The notes under the pieces: generated by a model
Databases searched by the model: none
The model's input: only the letters and a program-made list of their open reading frames with translations
Told to the model about the DNA's origin: nothing
Assembly (NCBI GenBank): GCA_046155815.1
Contig: JBJXFY010000317.1
Coordinates: 1 to 14,226, forward strand
Length of the DNA: 14,226 nt
Source of the DNA: JBJXFY01 sp046155815
GTDB lineage: Bacteria > Verrucomicrobiota > Verrucomicrobiia > Limisphaerales > CAIMTB01
Direction: 5' to 3'
In this document: piece after piece, positions 13,893 through 14,226 of the stretch
Layout: every line of letters begins with the position of its first letter
How positions within the stretch are numbered: position 1 is the stretch's first letter
Position numbers and translations under genes: made by a program

Positions 13893-14226
13893 TCAGAGCT
13901 TCTTCCCCATGTAACAGCACCCGTCCGCCCCCTCGCCCACGCGGACGATCTCGCGGAAGCCGAGCCGCCCGTAGAAGCCGAACGCCGGCACGTTCAGAAG
14001 GCTCACGCCGAGATGCGCGCCCGGCGAGCCGCGCGCCCGCAGGCGGCAGATCACCTCCTCCAGCATCCGCCGGCCCCAGCCCCGCCCCTGCGCCCGCGGC
14101 AGCAGGTCAATGTGCAGGTGCGACGGGTACGCCGCATACGGCTCGGGCGTGAAATAGTCCGGTTGGTGGGACCACGATTGGACCTTCTGCGTGCGCGTCC
14201 ACCCCGCCGGATCGCCCGCCGGCATG
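13893..14226 (-). CDS. GNAT-family N-acetyltransferase (5' part beyond window edge)
   Basis: At least 110 C-terminal residues are visible. HLHIDLLPRAQGRGWGRRML (36-55 counted from the Met at 14225) is GNAT motif A, in which the Q-G-R-G-W-G loop holds the acetyl-CoA pyrophosphate. Motif B follows as SLLNVPAFGFYGRLGF (75-90). The core lacks the usual first strands and helices, so the ATG at 14223-14225 is probably internal and the gene continues to the right. The HIDLLPRAQGRG wording resembles the GNAT domains related to the C-terminal part of bacterial and animal O-GlcNAcase-type proteins (from memory). The acceptor substrate is unknown. It converges on the low-GC gene with a hairpin repeat between them. 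Confidence 0.85.
   Translation of the reverse strand, partial: MPAGDPAGWTRTQKVQSWSHQPDYFTPEPYAAYPSHLHIDLLPRAQGRGWGRRMLEEVICRLRARGSPGAHLGVSLLNVPAFGFYGRLGFREIVRVGEGADGCCYMGKKL

Noticed and set aside
14223..14225. ATG as true start of the acetyltransferase
   Set aside because: A GNAT domain needs its first strands and helices before motif A, so this Met is probably internal and the gene continues past the window edge.

Overview
This GC-rich window (roughly 70% G+C by eye in most genes) carries 13 protein-coding genes and no RNA gene, insertion sequence or CRISPR array that I could recognise. The mix suggests an environmental member of the Planctomycetota-Verrucomicrobiota-Chlamydiota group, most likely Verrucomicrobiota. 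That mix is an exported type I sulfatase, a PQQ-type beta-propeller, an ECF sigma factor with a membrane partner, a GHSEGG hydrolase and an AAA-like (AAA_35) signalling ATPase. The assignment is inference, since no ribosomal or other marker gene is present. Only one start (the gene beginning at 3340) has a convincing Shine-Dalgarno sequence.

Left part (1-4583, all minus strand). A partial adenylate-forming enzyme of the EhpF / phenylacetate-CoA ligase type lies at the edge. A 268-bp gap with a nested inverted repeat and a second hairpin follows. Next comes an exported alpha/beta hydrolase with two tandem N-terminal beta domains. It lies downstream of an ECF sigma factor gene overlapped by a four-helix membrane protein gene. 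ECF-like promoter candidates lie before both the sigma gene and the hydrolase gene, which would make a small stress regulon. Then a small XRE repressor and a four-helix membrane protein overlap by ATGA, with a near-perfect palindromic operator at their promoter.

Middle (4697-11292). Two exported proteins on the plus strand are a PQQ-like beta-propeller and a sulfatase with the CxPSR formylglycine motif. A minus-strand gene then encodes the most unusual protein here: two tandem histidine-phosphoacceptor hairpins, a receiver domain and an AAA_35 ATPase with a winged-helix end, but no histidine-kinase catalytic domain. A beta-CASP metallo-beta-lactamase-fold ribonuclease gene diverges from it.

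Right part (11339-14226). A lone PTS EIIC of the cellobiose/chitobiose family has Asn where the family has its conserved His, and no EIIA or EIIB gene is near. An exported protein of unknown function follows. Its gene switches from about 47-53% to 78% G+C near position 13555, and a 15-bp repeat lies on each side of it. A partial GNAT acetyltransferase closes the window.
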